Of a stretch of DNA of 64,000 bases, positions 56,651 through 64,000 are shown one piece after another. The DNA comes from Allorhizobium borbori (GTDB lineage: Bacteria > Pseudomonadota > Alphaproteobacteria > Rhizobiales > Rhizobiaceae): positions 1 to 64,000 of the forward strand of contig NZ_JACIDU010000019.1 in assembly GCF_014196535.1 (NCBI RefSeq). Reading direction: 5' to 3'. Position 1 is the stretch's first letter; each line of letters begins with the position of its first letter. Position numbers and translations under genes: made by a program. The notes below the pieces were generated by a model. That model searched no databases, was not told the origin of the DNA, and saw nothing but the letters and a program-made list of their open reading frames with translations.

Positions 56651-57388
56651 TCAGGCCATGTAGATGCCGCCATTCACCTGGATCGTCTCGCCAGTGATGA
56701 AGCTGGCGGCGGGCGAACACAGGAAGGCGATGACGGAGGCGATTTCCGATGGCTTGCCGAGCCGCTTCAGCGGTGTCTGTGCCATCGTCTCGTCCATCCG
56801 GGTCTTGAGCAGTTCGTTGATCATCGGCGTTTCGATGATGCCGGGCGCGACACCGTTGACGCGCGTCTTCGGCGCAAGCTCGCGCGAAAGCGCACGCGTC
56901 ATGGACACCATCGCCCCCTTGGTGGCGCCGTAATGGGCGTTCACGTAAGCGCCGCGATAGGCCGCAAGCGAAGCGATCGTCACGATGGACGAATTCTCCT
57001 TCAGCGCCGGCAGTGCCCGCTTGCAGAGATAGAAGACACCGTCGAGATTGATGGAGATTGTTCTCTGCCAGTCGGTATCCGTCATTTCGGCAAAAGGCTT
57101 GGCCTGATAGATGCCGGCGGACGGCACGAGGAAGTCGATACCACCGAAACGCTGAACGGCGAGATCAACCGTTTTTTGCGCGTCATCAGCACTTGAGGCA
57201 TCGGCCTTGATCATGGCGATGCGGTCAGGATCGCCGAGTGTGGTGGCAAAACCGTCGAGTGCTGCGAGGTCGATATCCGTCAGGACCAGATTGGCGCCTG
57301 CGGCGTGATAGAGTTCGGCGATAGCGCGACCGATGCCGCCATTGGCGCCGGTGACGACGAGGGTGCGGTTTTCGAAATCGAATGTCAT
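56651..57388 (-). CDS. Short-chain dehydrogenase (SDR) E
   Basis: 245-residue classical SDR with TGANGGIGRA, LTDIDLA, catalytic Ser in TIASLAAYRGAYVNAHYGATK (YGATK). The expected NNAG motif reads VPSAGIY, so its first residues are changed. It sits between the VOC gene and SDR D with short gaps. Start 57388 gives the normal MTFDFENRTLVVTGANGG opening. Confidence 0.88.
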   Translation of the reverse strand: MTFDFENRTLVVTGANGGIGRAIAELYHAAGANLVLTDIDLAALDGFATTLGDPDRIAMIKADASSADDAQKTVDLAVQRFGGIDFLVPSAGIYQAKPFAEMTDTDWQRTISINLDGVFYLCKRALPALKENSSIVTIASLAAYRGAYVNAHYGATKGAMVSMTRALSRELAPKTRVNGVAPGIIETPMINELLKTRMDETMAQTPLKRLGKPSEIASVIAFLCSPAASFITGETIQVNGGIYMA

Positions 57389-57398
57389 GGCGCTGTCC

Positions 57399-57866
57399 TC
57401 ACAGATCGCTGCGATAGGCTGCGATGTCGTCGTACTGGACGACCTCGATAATGTGGCCTTCCGGGTCTTCCACGAAGGCAAGCCAGGTGCCCGGTCGCAC
57501 CTCAATCGCCGTGGGACCCGTCATCGACACCGCGCCGTTGGCGACGAGGCGATCCAGAAGCCCCTGCAGATCATCGACGATGAAGGTGACGTAGCTCGAT
57601 CCGGCCCGTTCGAGGATGAGGCCTTCGGCGGCATTCGAGTTCGGCGTGCGGTCGGGGCAGAGCAGCTTGATGCGCTCGCCTTTCTGCGTCTGGAGACGCA
57701 CGACGGTATAACCTTCCCGGCACATGGCGGCGGCCTCGGCCTTCGGGCCCGGCACATGAATTTCCGAAACGAAGGCAAGCCCGAGCGCGTCCTCGTAGAA
57801 GGCGCGCATCCGCTTCAGGTCGCGAACGGCGAGGCCGATTTCAAGCGGCGCGGTCATTGTGGTCAT
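57399..57866 (-). CDS. VOC-family (glyoxalase-fold) protein
   Basis: 155-residue single-module vicinal oxygen chelate protein: GLAVRDLKRMRAFYEDALGL, SSYVTFIVDDLQGLLDRL and WLAFVEDPEGHIIEVVQY. The C-terminal DPEGHxIE Glu is kept; the usual first His is replaced in EIGLAVRD (Val), so a canonical metal site is doubtful. Such proteins act as isomerases, dioxygenases or lyases. It follows the livF gene of importer 3 and precedes the SDRs. GGAGG precedes the ATG. Confidence 0.82.
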   Translation of the reverse strand: MTTMTAPLEIGLAVRDLKRMRAFYEDALGLAFVSEIHVPGPKAEAAAMCREGYTVVRLQTQKGERIKLLCPDRTPNSNAAEGLILERAGSSYVTFIVDDLQGLLDRLVANGAVSMTGPTAIEVRPGTWLAFVEDPEGHIIEVVQYDDIAAYRSDL

Positions 57867-57888
57867 TGTTTCCTCCCTGGCTGAGCCG

Positions 57889-58611
57889 TCAGACGGCGAG
57901 CCATTCCTCCATCAGCTTTTCGTTGGATGTCAGTTCGCCAGGCGTGCCCTCGAAAACGATCCGGCCATGGCCCATGACGCACACGCGGTCGGAGACCTTG
58001 AGCGCGATGGTAAGCTTTTGCTCCACCAGCACGACGGATACGCCACGCCGATTGATGTCGCGGATCATGTCGGCAACGACAGCGACGATCTTTGGCGCCA
58101 GCCCTTCGGTCGGTTCGTCGATCAGCATGACGAGCGGATTGCCAAGCAGCGTGCGGCACATGGTCAGCATCTGCTGCTCTCCGCCGGAAAGGCTGCCGGC
58201 GCGGGTGTTGCGACGTTCCTTGAGGCGCGGAAAATAGTCGAACATCTGCTCGACCGTCCATTTCGTCGCGCCGGATGCACCGCGCTGGACGCCCATCTGA
58301 AGGTTCTCGTCCACACTGAGGTTCAGGAAGATTTCCCGTTCCTCCGGCACGAAGCCGATCCCCTCGCGGCAGATCCGGAAAGGTCGCTCACCAGCGATGT
58401 CGCGACCGTTCAGCAGCACTTCGCCACCGGTCGGCGAAACGAGCCCCATGATCGCCTTCATGGTGGTGGAGCGGCCGGAACCATTGCGGCCAAGCAGGCT
58501 GATCGCCTCGCCCCGGCGCAGGTTGAAGCTGACGCCCTGAAGAATGTGGCTCTTGCCGTAATGGGCGTGAAGATCACGCACATCCAGCATGATGTCGGAC
58601 GACGCGGTCAT
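57889..58611 (-). CDS. LivF-type ATPase, importer 3, with Arg in Walker A
   Basis: 240-residue ATP-binding subunit with EGIGFVPEEREIFLNLSV, LSGGEQQMLTMCRTLLG and VMLIDEPTEGLAP. The Walker A loop reads GRNGSGRST: the invariant Lys is Arg. The codon at this place is CGC in a clean sequence context. LivG keeps a normal Lys, so the pair may hydrolyse ATP asymmetrically. It overlaps the livG stop by one base (TAATG). Confidence 0.9.
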   Translation of the reverse strand: MTASSDIMLDVRDLHAHYGKSHILQGVSFNLRRGEAISLLGRNGSGRSTTMKAIMGLVSPTGGEVLLNGRDIAGERPFRICREGIGFVPEEREIFLNLSVDENLQMGVQRGASGATKWTVEQMFDYFPRLKERRNTRAGSLSGGEQQMLTMCRTLLGNPLVMLIDEPTEGLAPKIVAVVADMIRDINRRGVSVVLVEQKLTIALKVSDRVCVMGHGRIVFEGTPGELTSNEKLMEEWLAV

Positions 58612-59366
58612 TAATGCACCTCCTCACCCAGATAGGCCTCGCGAACGCGGGCGTTCTCGCGGATTTCCTTCGGCGTTCCGGTGGCGATGATCTCGCCATA
58701 GACCAGCACCGAAATGCGGTCGGCCAGCGTGAACACGACATCCATGTCGTGCTCCACGATCATCAGCGTCCGGCCCTTGGTGATCTCGCGGATGAGGCCG
58801 ACGGTGTAATCCGTCTCCTCCTGCGACATGCCGGCCATCGGTTCGTCGAGAATGATGACGCGCGGATCGGAGGCGAGCGTCATGCCGATCTCCAGAGAGC
58901 GTTGTTCCGAATAGGAAAGCTGGCTGGCAAGCGTTTGCGCCCGCGCCGTGAGACGCACCTGTTCCAGTAGCGTCTCGACCTCGGCGCTGACTTTCTTCAG
59001 CCCCGACACCGGGCGCCAGAGAACGAACTGGACATTGTGCCGGCGCATGACGGCAAGCCGGATGTTCTCGAACACCGTGAGGCCGGGAAAGATGTTGGTG
59101 ATCTGGAAAGAGCGGGCCAGCCCCTTGCGGTTGACGGTTGCTGGCTCCAGTCCGCCGATCTCCTCACCATCCAGCACGATGCGACCGCTGCTCGGCGCGA
59201 ACTGCCCGGAAATGAGGTGGAAGAGCGTCGATTTGCCCGCGCCGTTCGGACCGATCACCGCATGGCGCTCGCCCTCGTGCACGGCCAGGTTCACGCCCCG
59301 GATGATATGGGCCGGACCGAAGGACTTGTTGAGGTCTTCGAGACGGAGAATGTCTTTCGTCATCAT
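58611..59366 (-). CDS. LivG-type ATPase, importer 3
   Basis: 251-residue subunit: Walker A GPNGAGKST, KGLARSFQITNIFPGLTV, signature LSYSEQRSLEIG (altered from LSGGQ), Walker B VIILDEPMAGM and HD switch VEHDMD. The ATG at 59366 overlaps the livM stop by 4 bases; an ATG at 59363 is adjacent. Confidence 0.92.
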   Translation of the reverse strand: MMTKDILRLEDLNKSFGPAHIIRGVNLAVHEGERHAVIGPNGAGKSTLFHLISGQFAPSSGRIVLDGEEIGGLEPATVNRKGLARSFQITNIFPGLTVFENIRLAVMRRHNVQFVLWRPVSGLKKVSAEVETLLEQVRLTARAQTLASQLSYSEQRSLEIGMTLASDPRVIILDEPMAGMSQEETDYTVGLIREITKGRTLMIVEHDMDVVFTLADRISVLVYGEIIATGTPKEIRENARVREAYLGEEVH

Positions 59367-60583
59367 GCCTCTCCCGCGGCCTTGGCCGTGTGACGGTTGA
59401 CGATGAGGGTGAGAGCGACGCCGGCGCCAAGCAGGGCAAGCGGCACGATCCAGGTGGTCGCCGCAAACGGTAGCCACTCGCGACCGAGGAAGGTGACCGG
59501 CGGCCAGTTGCCGAGCGAGACGGTCGCCTTGTAATCGCTGGAGAAGAAGCGCTGGGCGAGTTCGATGGCGGCGATGGCGCCGAACGCGATCAGCACGAGC
59601 CCGGCCAGACGGAAAAACAGCGGCCCGATGGCAAGATGTCGTGATTTGCGGTTCTTCAGCCATTCGGCGGCCTCACCGACGATGCCACGCGGCAGGAACA
59701 TCATGACCAGCACGAAGATCAGTCCCTGATAAAGCAGCCAGGTGCGCGTCATGTCAGAGGTGACATGGCCGAAGAAGGTCATGACCGCGGCACCGATGGC
59801 CGGACCAAAGAATGTGCCGACGCCACCGATGAAGCTGTTGAGAACGACCGTCGTCGAAATCCCTGCATCGAAGACGACATAGTTGGCGGCTTCAATGTTC
59901 ACGGCCTGAAGAGAACCGGCAATCCCTGCGAACATGGCCGAGATGGTGAAGACCGCCGTGCCCAAAGCGTGGGTATTGTAGCCGAGGAAACGCAGGCGGT
60001 GGGTGTTCTCGCGCAGGCCGAGCGTCAGGCGGCCGAACGGGGTCAGCGTCAGGAGATAGAGGAGCAGAATGGAACCGACGACCCAGGCCAGCACCAGGTA
60101 ATAGACCTGGATGGTCGAGCCGAAGTCGAAGCCCCAGGCCGCCATGCGGAAGGATGAAATGCCGGCTTCGCCACCAAACGTGTCCTTGAGATGGGGTGCA
60201 AGTGCGTGCAGCAGTTCGGCGAGCGCCAGCGTGATCATCGCGAAATAAACCCCGGCCCGCTTGGTCGAGAACCAACCCGCACCGATACCGGCAAGAAGAC
60301 CGATGCCCGCGCCCGCCAGCGGGATGAGCGGGGTCGGCAGCAGCCCCTCGCCATTGAAGGCGTTCATGGCATGGACGGCGGCGAACGAGCCAAGCCCGAA
60401 ATAAGCGGCGTGGCCGAAGGACAGCATGCCGGCCTGACCGCACAGCAGACTGAAGGCCGAGGCGAAGAGGGCGGCGATCAACATCTGGATCGCTGCATTC
60501 GTCATGGATTCCGAGACGAGATAGGGCAGCACGGCCAGAACAGCGACCACGGCAAGAACGAGAAGGGAGCGCTTGAGGGTCAT
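59363..60583 (-). CDS. LivM-type permease, importer 3
   Basis: 406-residue permease, longer than usual. The core (1-310) is LivM (SLLCGQAGMLSFGHAAYFGL, RENTHRLRFLGYNTHALGTA, GGVGTFFGPAIGAAV). An additional C-terminal part of about 95 residues carries two more hydrophobic segments (LFFRLAGLVLIAFGAIAAIE and WIVPLALLGAGVALTLIV). The reason for this extension is unknown. Confidence 0.9.
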   Translation of the reverse strand: MTLKRSLLVLAVVAVLAVLPYLVSESMTNAAIQMLIAALFASAFSLLCGQAGMLSFGHAAYFGLGSFAAVHAMNAFNGEGLLPTPLIPLAGAGIGLLAGIGAGWFSTKRAGVYFAMITLALAELLHALAPHLKDTFGGEAGISSFRMAAWGFDFGSTIQVYYLVLAWVVGSILLLYLLTLTPFGRLTLGLRENTHRLRFLGYNTHALGTAVFTISAMFAGIAGSLQAVNIEAANYVVFDAGISTTVVLNSFIGGVGTFFGPAIGAAVMTFFGHVTSDMTRTWLLYQGLIFVLVMMFLPRGIVGEAAEWLKNRKSRHLAIGPLFFRLAGLVLIAFGAIAAIELAQRFFSSDYKATVSLGNWPPVTFLGREWLPFAATTWIVPLALLGAGVALTLIVNRHTAKAAGEA

Positions 60584-60586
60584 GAC

Positions 60587-61528
60587 TTATTCCTTCTCGC
60601 CCAAAAGGCCGCTGGGCCGCGCCAGAAGCACGAGAAGCATGAGGAAGAACGGCAGCGTCGCGGCGACGCTCGACAGTTCGAGGACGAAGATGCCGCCGAC
60701 ATCGCGGGCGAGATCACCGAGCCCGATGAAATCGAGAAGGCTGGCGATGGACACTTTCACACCGACAGCAAGCGAGGTGACGACGCCGATCAGCAACGAA
60801 GCGATCATGGCGCCGCCGAGCGAACCGAGGCCACCGACGACCACCACCACGAAGACCATGACACCGAGTTCAAGCGCCATGTTGGGATTGGTGGTGTAGA
60901 ACGCACCGGCCACCGCACCAGCCAGACCGGCGAGAAAGGCGCCAACGCCGAAGACACCCATGAACACCATCGGCACGTTGTGACCAAGCGCCTCGACCAT
61001 GCGCGGACGGTAGATGGCCGAGCGCACGACGATGCCGATGCGGGTGCGGGTCAGCATAAGGTAAAGCAGGGCGAACATCATCAGCGCGACGCCGCCCATG
61101 AACAGGCGATAGAAGGGATAGCTGCCGCCGCCGATCTCGAAGGCGGAGAACTGGAGTTCGGCGGGCACCCGGTATTCGACGGGGAAATTGCCATAGAAGA
61201 TCTTGATGATCTCGGCGATGACCACCGAGAGACCGAACGTGACCAGAAGCTCGTGGGCATGACCATAGGCATGCACGCGGCGCAGTATGACCCGCTCCAC
61301 CAGAATGCCCAGGCCCGCAACGATGAGCGGAGCAAGGATGATGGCCAGCCAGAAGCCGGTGAGCGGCTGCAGCGTGTAGGCGAGATAAGCCCCGAGCATG
61401 TAGAACGAAGCGTGGGCAAAGTTCAGAACGCCCATCATGCCGAAGATGAGGGTGAGACCTGCCGACACCATGAAGAGCAGCAGCCCGTAGATCGCTCCGT
61501 TAAGGAGGGCAAAAAGTATCTGATCCAT
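60587..61528 (-). CDS. LivH-type permease, importer 3
   Basis: 313-residue permease: LLNGAIYGLLLFMVSAGLTL, MGVLNFAHASFYMLGAYL, ARNRxxA-like SAIYRPRMVEALGHNVPMVF and VVVVGGLGSLGGAMIASL. The start at 61528 gives the usual short N-terminus before the first membrane segment; the frame is open to 61600. A nested hairpin lies between it and the binding-protein gene. Confidence 0.9.
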   Translation of the reverse strand: MDQILFALLNGAIYGLLLFMVSAGLTLIFGMMGVLNFAHASFYMLGAYLAYTLQPLTGFWLAIILAPLIVAGLGILVERVILRRVHAYGHAHELLVTFGLSVVIAEIIKIFYGNFPVEYRVPAELQFSAFEIGGGSYPFYRLFMGGVALMMFALLYLMLTRTRIGIVVRSAIYRPRMVEALGHNVPMVFMGVFGVGAFLAGLAGAVAGAFYTTNPNMALELGVMVFVVVVVGGLGSLGGAMIASLLIGVVTSLAVGVKVSIASLLDFIGLGDLARDVGGIFVLELSSVAATLPFFLMLLVLLARPSGLLGEKE

Positions 61529-61564
61529 TGTCCGGTCCGTGATTAAAGACGCCGCGCGGCAGGC

Positions 61565-61598
61565 GGGGCCGTTCGCCCGCAAGCGAACGTCCGGCCCC
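61565..61598 (-). repeat. Intercistronic hairpin after binding-protein gene 3
   Basis: Outer arms GGGGCC (61565-61570) and GGCCCC (61593-61598) enclose GTTCGC (61571-61576) and GCGAAC (61583-61588), with a GTCC bulge. Same location relative to the binding-protein stop as in the other Liv operons. Confidence 0.7.
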
Positions 61599-61624
61599 AC
61601 ACCACCGGGAGGAGGAGTTTGCGA

Positions 61625-62869
61625 TCAGCCCGGACGCTGCATCGAGCAGGTGGACTGCACGGGATCGATGGACTCGGCACCGGTAAAGGACTTGATGGGC
61701 AGGAAGCCGAACTCGGTGCCGTCCGCCTTGACCTTCGCTTCCTTCGACACCGTCTGCACCACCATCGGGAACTGGGCCTGATGGTCGTCGGAGCGCATGG
61801 AATAGTCGCCCATCGGCGTCTTGACCGTGGCCTTTTCGATCGACAGGGCGATTTTTGTCGTGTCGATCTTGCCGCCGTCGAGCTTCACATCCTTGAGCGC
61901 TTCGCCGAACAGCATCAGGCCGAAGACGGCGGCGGGCTCGACATAGGCCGGGTAGTGGCCGGTCACGGCCTTGTAGTCCTCGGCAAAGACCCTCGTGGCG
62001 TCGCCGTTGGCTTCCGGGTTGAAGGGTGTCGATACGACATGGCCTTCAGCGATTGCGCCGGCATTGCCGATATTGCCTGGCTGGTCGAGGAAGGCCGTGG
62101 CAAAGCGCGCCTTGAGGCCCGCGCCACTGGCGGCCTTCATCAGCAGAAGCAGGTCGTTCGACCAGTTGCCGGTGAAGACGGTATCGACATTGGCGGCCTG
62201 GATCTTCGCGACATAGGGCGAGAAGTCCTGGATCTTGTTGACCTCGTGCAGGGTCTTGTCGACGACCTCGTAACCGATCTCCTTGGCATTGGCGACAACG
62301 GTGTTCTCCACGTCCACACCCCAGGAATAGTTCTGGTCAATGGCATAGGCGCGCGTGCCAAGAATGCCCTTGCCCTTCATGCCGAGCGCAACCGTCTTGA
62401 ACCGGATGGCAGCGTTGGGGCTGAAGCGGAAGTGGTAGAAGTGGCACTTCGCACCCGTGAGTTCGAGCGCTTCGGCGCCGAGATTGAGGTAAAGGACTTC
62501 CTTGCCCTTGTTGCGCAGGTTGAACTTGCGCACGTCTTCGGTGATCTGGCCGGCGACAGCCGACGACGATCCCTGAAGGATGATCTGCGCGCCATCGGCG
62601 ATGGCTGCCTTTACCCGATCCGCCGCGCCCACCGGGCCGCCCTGATTGTCATATTCGACAAGCGCGATCTTCTCGCCGTTGAAACCGCCCGCCGCGTTGA
62701 TCTTGCCGATCTGGTACTGAACGGCCGTGCGATAGAGCAGACCGGTGGAGGCCTGCGGGCCGGATAGAGTTTCGACAAGCGCGATCTTGAGCGGCTCCGC
62801 TGCAGCGGCTCCAGCCAGAGCGATGGTGGCGCAGGCGACGCCCGCACGCAGAAATGCGTTGAAAGTCAT
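61625..62869 (-). CDS. Periplasmic substrate-binding protein of Liv importer 3
   Basis: 414-residue type I binding protein. Signal peptide MTFNAFLRAGVACATIALAG-AAAA, mature start EPLKIALVETLSGPQASTGL. DYDNQGGP-type and GSSSAVAGQITEDVRKFNLR segments mark the class. First gene of the eleven-gene minus-strand operon; divergent from gntR 2. Ligand unknown, probably an organic acid handled by the SDR and E1/E2 enzymes downstream. Confidence 0.9.
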   Translation of the reverse strand: MTFNAFLRAGVACATIALAGAAAAEPLKIALVETLSGPQASTGLLYRTAVQYQIGKINAAGGFNGEKIALVEYDNQGGPVGAADRVKAAIADGAQIILQGSSSAVAGQITEDVRKFNLRNKGKEVLYLNLGAEALELTGAKCHFYHFRFSPNAAIRFKTVALGMKGKGILGTRAYAIDQNYSWGVDVENTVVANAKEIGYEVVDKTLHEVNKIQDFSPYVAKIQAANVDTVFTGNWSNDLLLLMKAASGAGLKARFATAFLDQPGNIGNAGAIAEGHVVSTPFNPEANGDATRVFAEDYKAVTGHYPAYVEPAAVFGLMLFGEALKDVKLDGGKIDTTKIALSIEKATVKTPMGDYSMRSDDHQAQFPMVVQTVSKEAKVKADGTEFGFLPIKSFTGAESIDPVQSTCSMQRPG

Positions 62870-62930
62870 GCTTTCCTCCTCAGGGACTGGAAGACCCCTC
62901 CGTCTTCCGTTGCGCAGAGTCCTAAACTGA

Positions 62931-63126
62931 ACTGGCCTTACCAGTCAACAAAGAAGTAATACCAAAATTGAAATTTCCATTTAGTATTTGTTTATGTATT
63001 GTTTTTCGTACATCACGACGTGACATACCATGCCCGAAACCACGCTGTTGGCGTCGAGTTTGACCGGTGTTGGGTTGACTTGTTAGACCGGTTTCAGCAT
63101 CCTTTGTCACGAATACCACCGGTATT
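62931..63126. promoter_or_regulatory. Divergent control region with three palindromes
   Basis: Between the binding-protein gene and gntR 2 lie ACTGG-CCTTA-CCAGT (62931-62945), TCACG-A-CGTGA (63013-63023) and AATACC-ACC-GGTATT (63112-63126). The half-site TAATACC also occurs at 62957-62963. FadR-type GntR proteins usually bind such short dyads; the third, 26 bases before the gntR start, is well placed for autorepression. The rest of the 282-base gap is AT-rich and has no gene. Confidence 0.5.
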
Positions 63127-63151
63127 ATCCGGCTGGCCGGAAAGGTGATTG

Positions 63152-63886
63152 ATGAAAAAAACGTCTGGCCATCTGCCGCAGGAAATCGCTCGGGATCTGG
63201 AGCGACGCATCAGCGTCAACGAGTTTCCGGTCGGCGCCAAACTGCCGAGCGAACGAGAGCTTTCGGCCGAATATGCCGTAAGCCGACCCGTCGTGCGCGA
63301 GGCGCTCTCACAGTTAAAGCTGGAGGGGTTGGTGGAGGCCCGCGCCGGTAGCGGTGTGTATGTCGTCGATGAAAGCGGCACGCGGGCGTTTCGCGTCCAG
63401 CCAGTCGTGGTGGGTGAAACCCGTTCGCTCGACCAACTCATGGAGCTTCTGGTGACGATCGAGGTGGCGGCAACCCGTATTGCAGCCGAAAAACGCACAC
63501 CCGAGGATCTGAAGAAGATCAAGCGCGCGCTGATCGGCATGGAATATGCGATCGCCAGCGACCGGCTGGGTGATGAGGAGGACTATGCCTTTCACGACGC
63601 CATCGTCGCGGCTACCCACAATCCGCATTTCGTGGCGCTCTGCAAGCATCTGGAATTCGGCGCCCGGCAGGTCATCCGCCAGGCCCGCGCCAACACGAAG
63701 ATGCATCTCGCCGACCTGATGCAGGACGTGCAGAACGAACACAAGGCGATTTACGAGGCCATTGAGCAGGGCAATCCGGAGCGGGCAAGTTTCGAGGCCG
63801 AGCGTCACCTGAGAAACGCCCGCGAACGGCTGCGGCTTTATCTCGACAGCCCCGCAGAGAAACCCGACGTGGCGAAACTGGCCTGA
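63152..63886 (+). CDS. GntR/FadR-family regulator 2
   Basis: 244-residue regulator with a winged helix (about 8-75: GAKLPSERELSAEYAVSRPV, VREALSQLKLEGLVEARAGS) and an FCD-type all-helical ligand domain (DYAFHDAIVAATHNPHF with the usual Asp/His set; NEHKAIYEAIEQGN). Likely repressor of the divergent importer 3/SDR/E1-E2 operon, released by a pathway acid. ATG 63152 is chosen; a TTG directly before it is the alternative. Confidence 0.9.
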   Translation: MKKTSGHLPQEIARDLERRISVNEFPVGAKLPSERELSAEYAVSRPVVREALSQLKLEGLVEARAGSGVYVVDESGTRAFRVQPVVVGETRSLDQLMELLVTIEVAATRIAAEKRTPEDLKKIKRALIGMEYAIASDRLGDEEDYAFHDAIVAATHNPHFVALCKHLEFGARQVIRQARANTKMHLADLMQDVQNEHKAIYEAIEQGNPERASFEAERHLRNARERLRLYLDSPAEKPDVAKLA

Positions 63887-63988
63887 CAATTCAGGTCGTG
63901 ACAGGTGGCGAAAGTTGCGGGGAAGAGACGCAACCGATCGCCGGAGAAAGGCGCATCGCGCCGCAATCAGTGCTCAAGGGAGGTAACA

Positions 63989-64000
63989 TTGAGCTTCGAA
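63989..64000 (+). CDS. Start of a gene cut by the window end
   Basis: AAGGGAGG (63977-63984) lies 4 bases before a TTG that opens the frame MSFE to the last base. Only four codons are visible, so no function can be given. It would lie about 100 bases after gntR 2. Confidence 0.35.

Noticed and set aside
62957-62985. TTGAAATTTCCA as a further IclR-type site
   Set aside because: The half-sites are 3 bases closer than in the four accepted copies, so the geometry is wrong.

Overview
The window looks like an accessory catabolic island from an alphaproteobacterium of the Rhizobiaceae type (Agrobacterium/Rhizobium/Ensifer/Shinella-like). This rests on high GC content, the PcaQ-pcaDCHGB arrangement typical of those genera, and an unusual density of ABC importers, each with its own enzymes and regulator. 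I see no tRNA, rRNA, CRISPR or phage genes. The left end (1-3800) is an insertion-sequence graveyard: an IS3-family end at the window edge, IS481- and IS6-family transposase fragments, a decayed flavin-reductase-like tail, and one intact soluble PAS-PAS chemoreceptor. It reads as an island boundary.

Layout: (1) pcaQ divergent from pcaDCHGB, protocatechuate to 3-oxoadipate (3.8-8.5 kb). (2) A polar-amino-acid-type ABC importer with a quinate/shikimate dehydrogenase and type II dehydroquinase, a TetR regulator, and a 3-dehydroshikimate dehydratase fusion (quiC) with a LysR regulator and a second shikimate dehydrogenase (8.8-17.7 kb). (3) A divergent Gfo/Idh/MocA oxidoreductase and NAD-epimerase pair (17.8-19.9 kb). 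(4) Liv-type importer 1 facing an operon of a ketosteroid-dehydrogenase-like flavoprotein and two SDRs; then an AraC activator, a NIPSNAP protein and pobA (20-31 kb). (5) An IclR regulator facing an aroE-like / sugar-phosphate-isomerase-like / flavoprotein / flavoprotein / NIPSNAP series (31-37.8 kb). (6) A GntR repressor divergent from a long operon of alcohol dehydrogenase, quinone reductase, TPP enzyme, Liv importer 2, SDR, aroE-like and GMC oxidoreductase (38.2-50.9 kb). (7) A minus-strand operon of Liv importer 3, VOC protein, two SDRs, fused E1, E2 and a succinate-semialdehyde-type dehydrogenase, with a divergent GntR (50.9-63.9 kb).

The genes fit a funnel for hydroaromatic (alicyclic) carboxylic acids. 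Quinate and shikimate would pass through dehydrogenation, dehydroquinase and QuiC to protocatechuate. 4-Hydroxybenzoate enters through PobA. Pca enzymes open the ring; pcaIJF are not in the window. The three ketosteroid-dehydrogenase-like flavoproteins, beside SDRs and upstream of pobA, suggest that saturated or partly saturated ring acids are oxidised and aromatised into the same funnel, resembling cyclohexanecarboxylate aromatisation in Corynebacterium/Sinomonas cyclohexanicum. The right-hand operons carry TPP enzymes and a 2-oxoacid-dehydrogenase-like E1/E2, which hints at a separate carbon-carbon cleaving route with unknown substrates.

Regulatory signals visible by eye: a 13-bp element shared by the importer and quiC promoters (TetR candidate); a 15-bp motif recurring at four promoters (IclR candidate); perfect palindromes before the pca operon and beside the first gntR; and a stable hairpin after the substrate-binding-protein gene in all three Liv operons.
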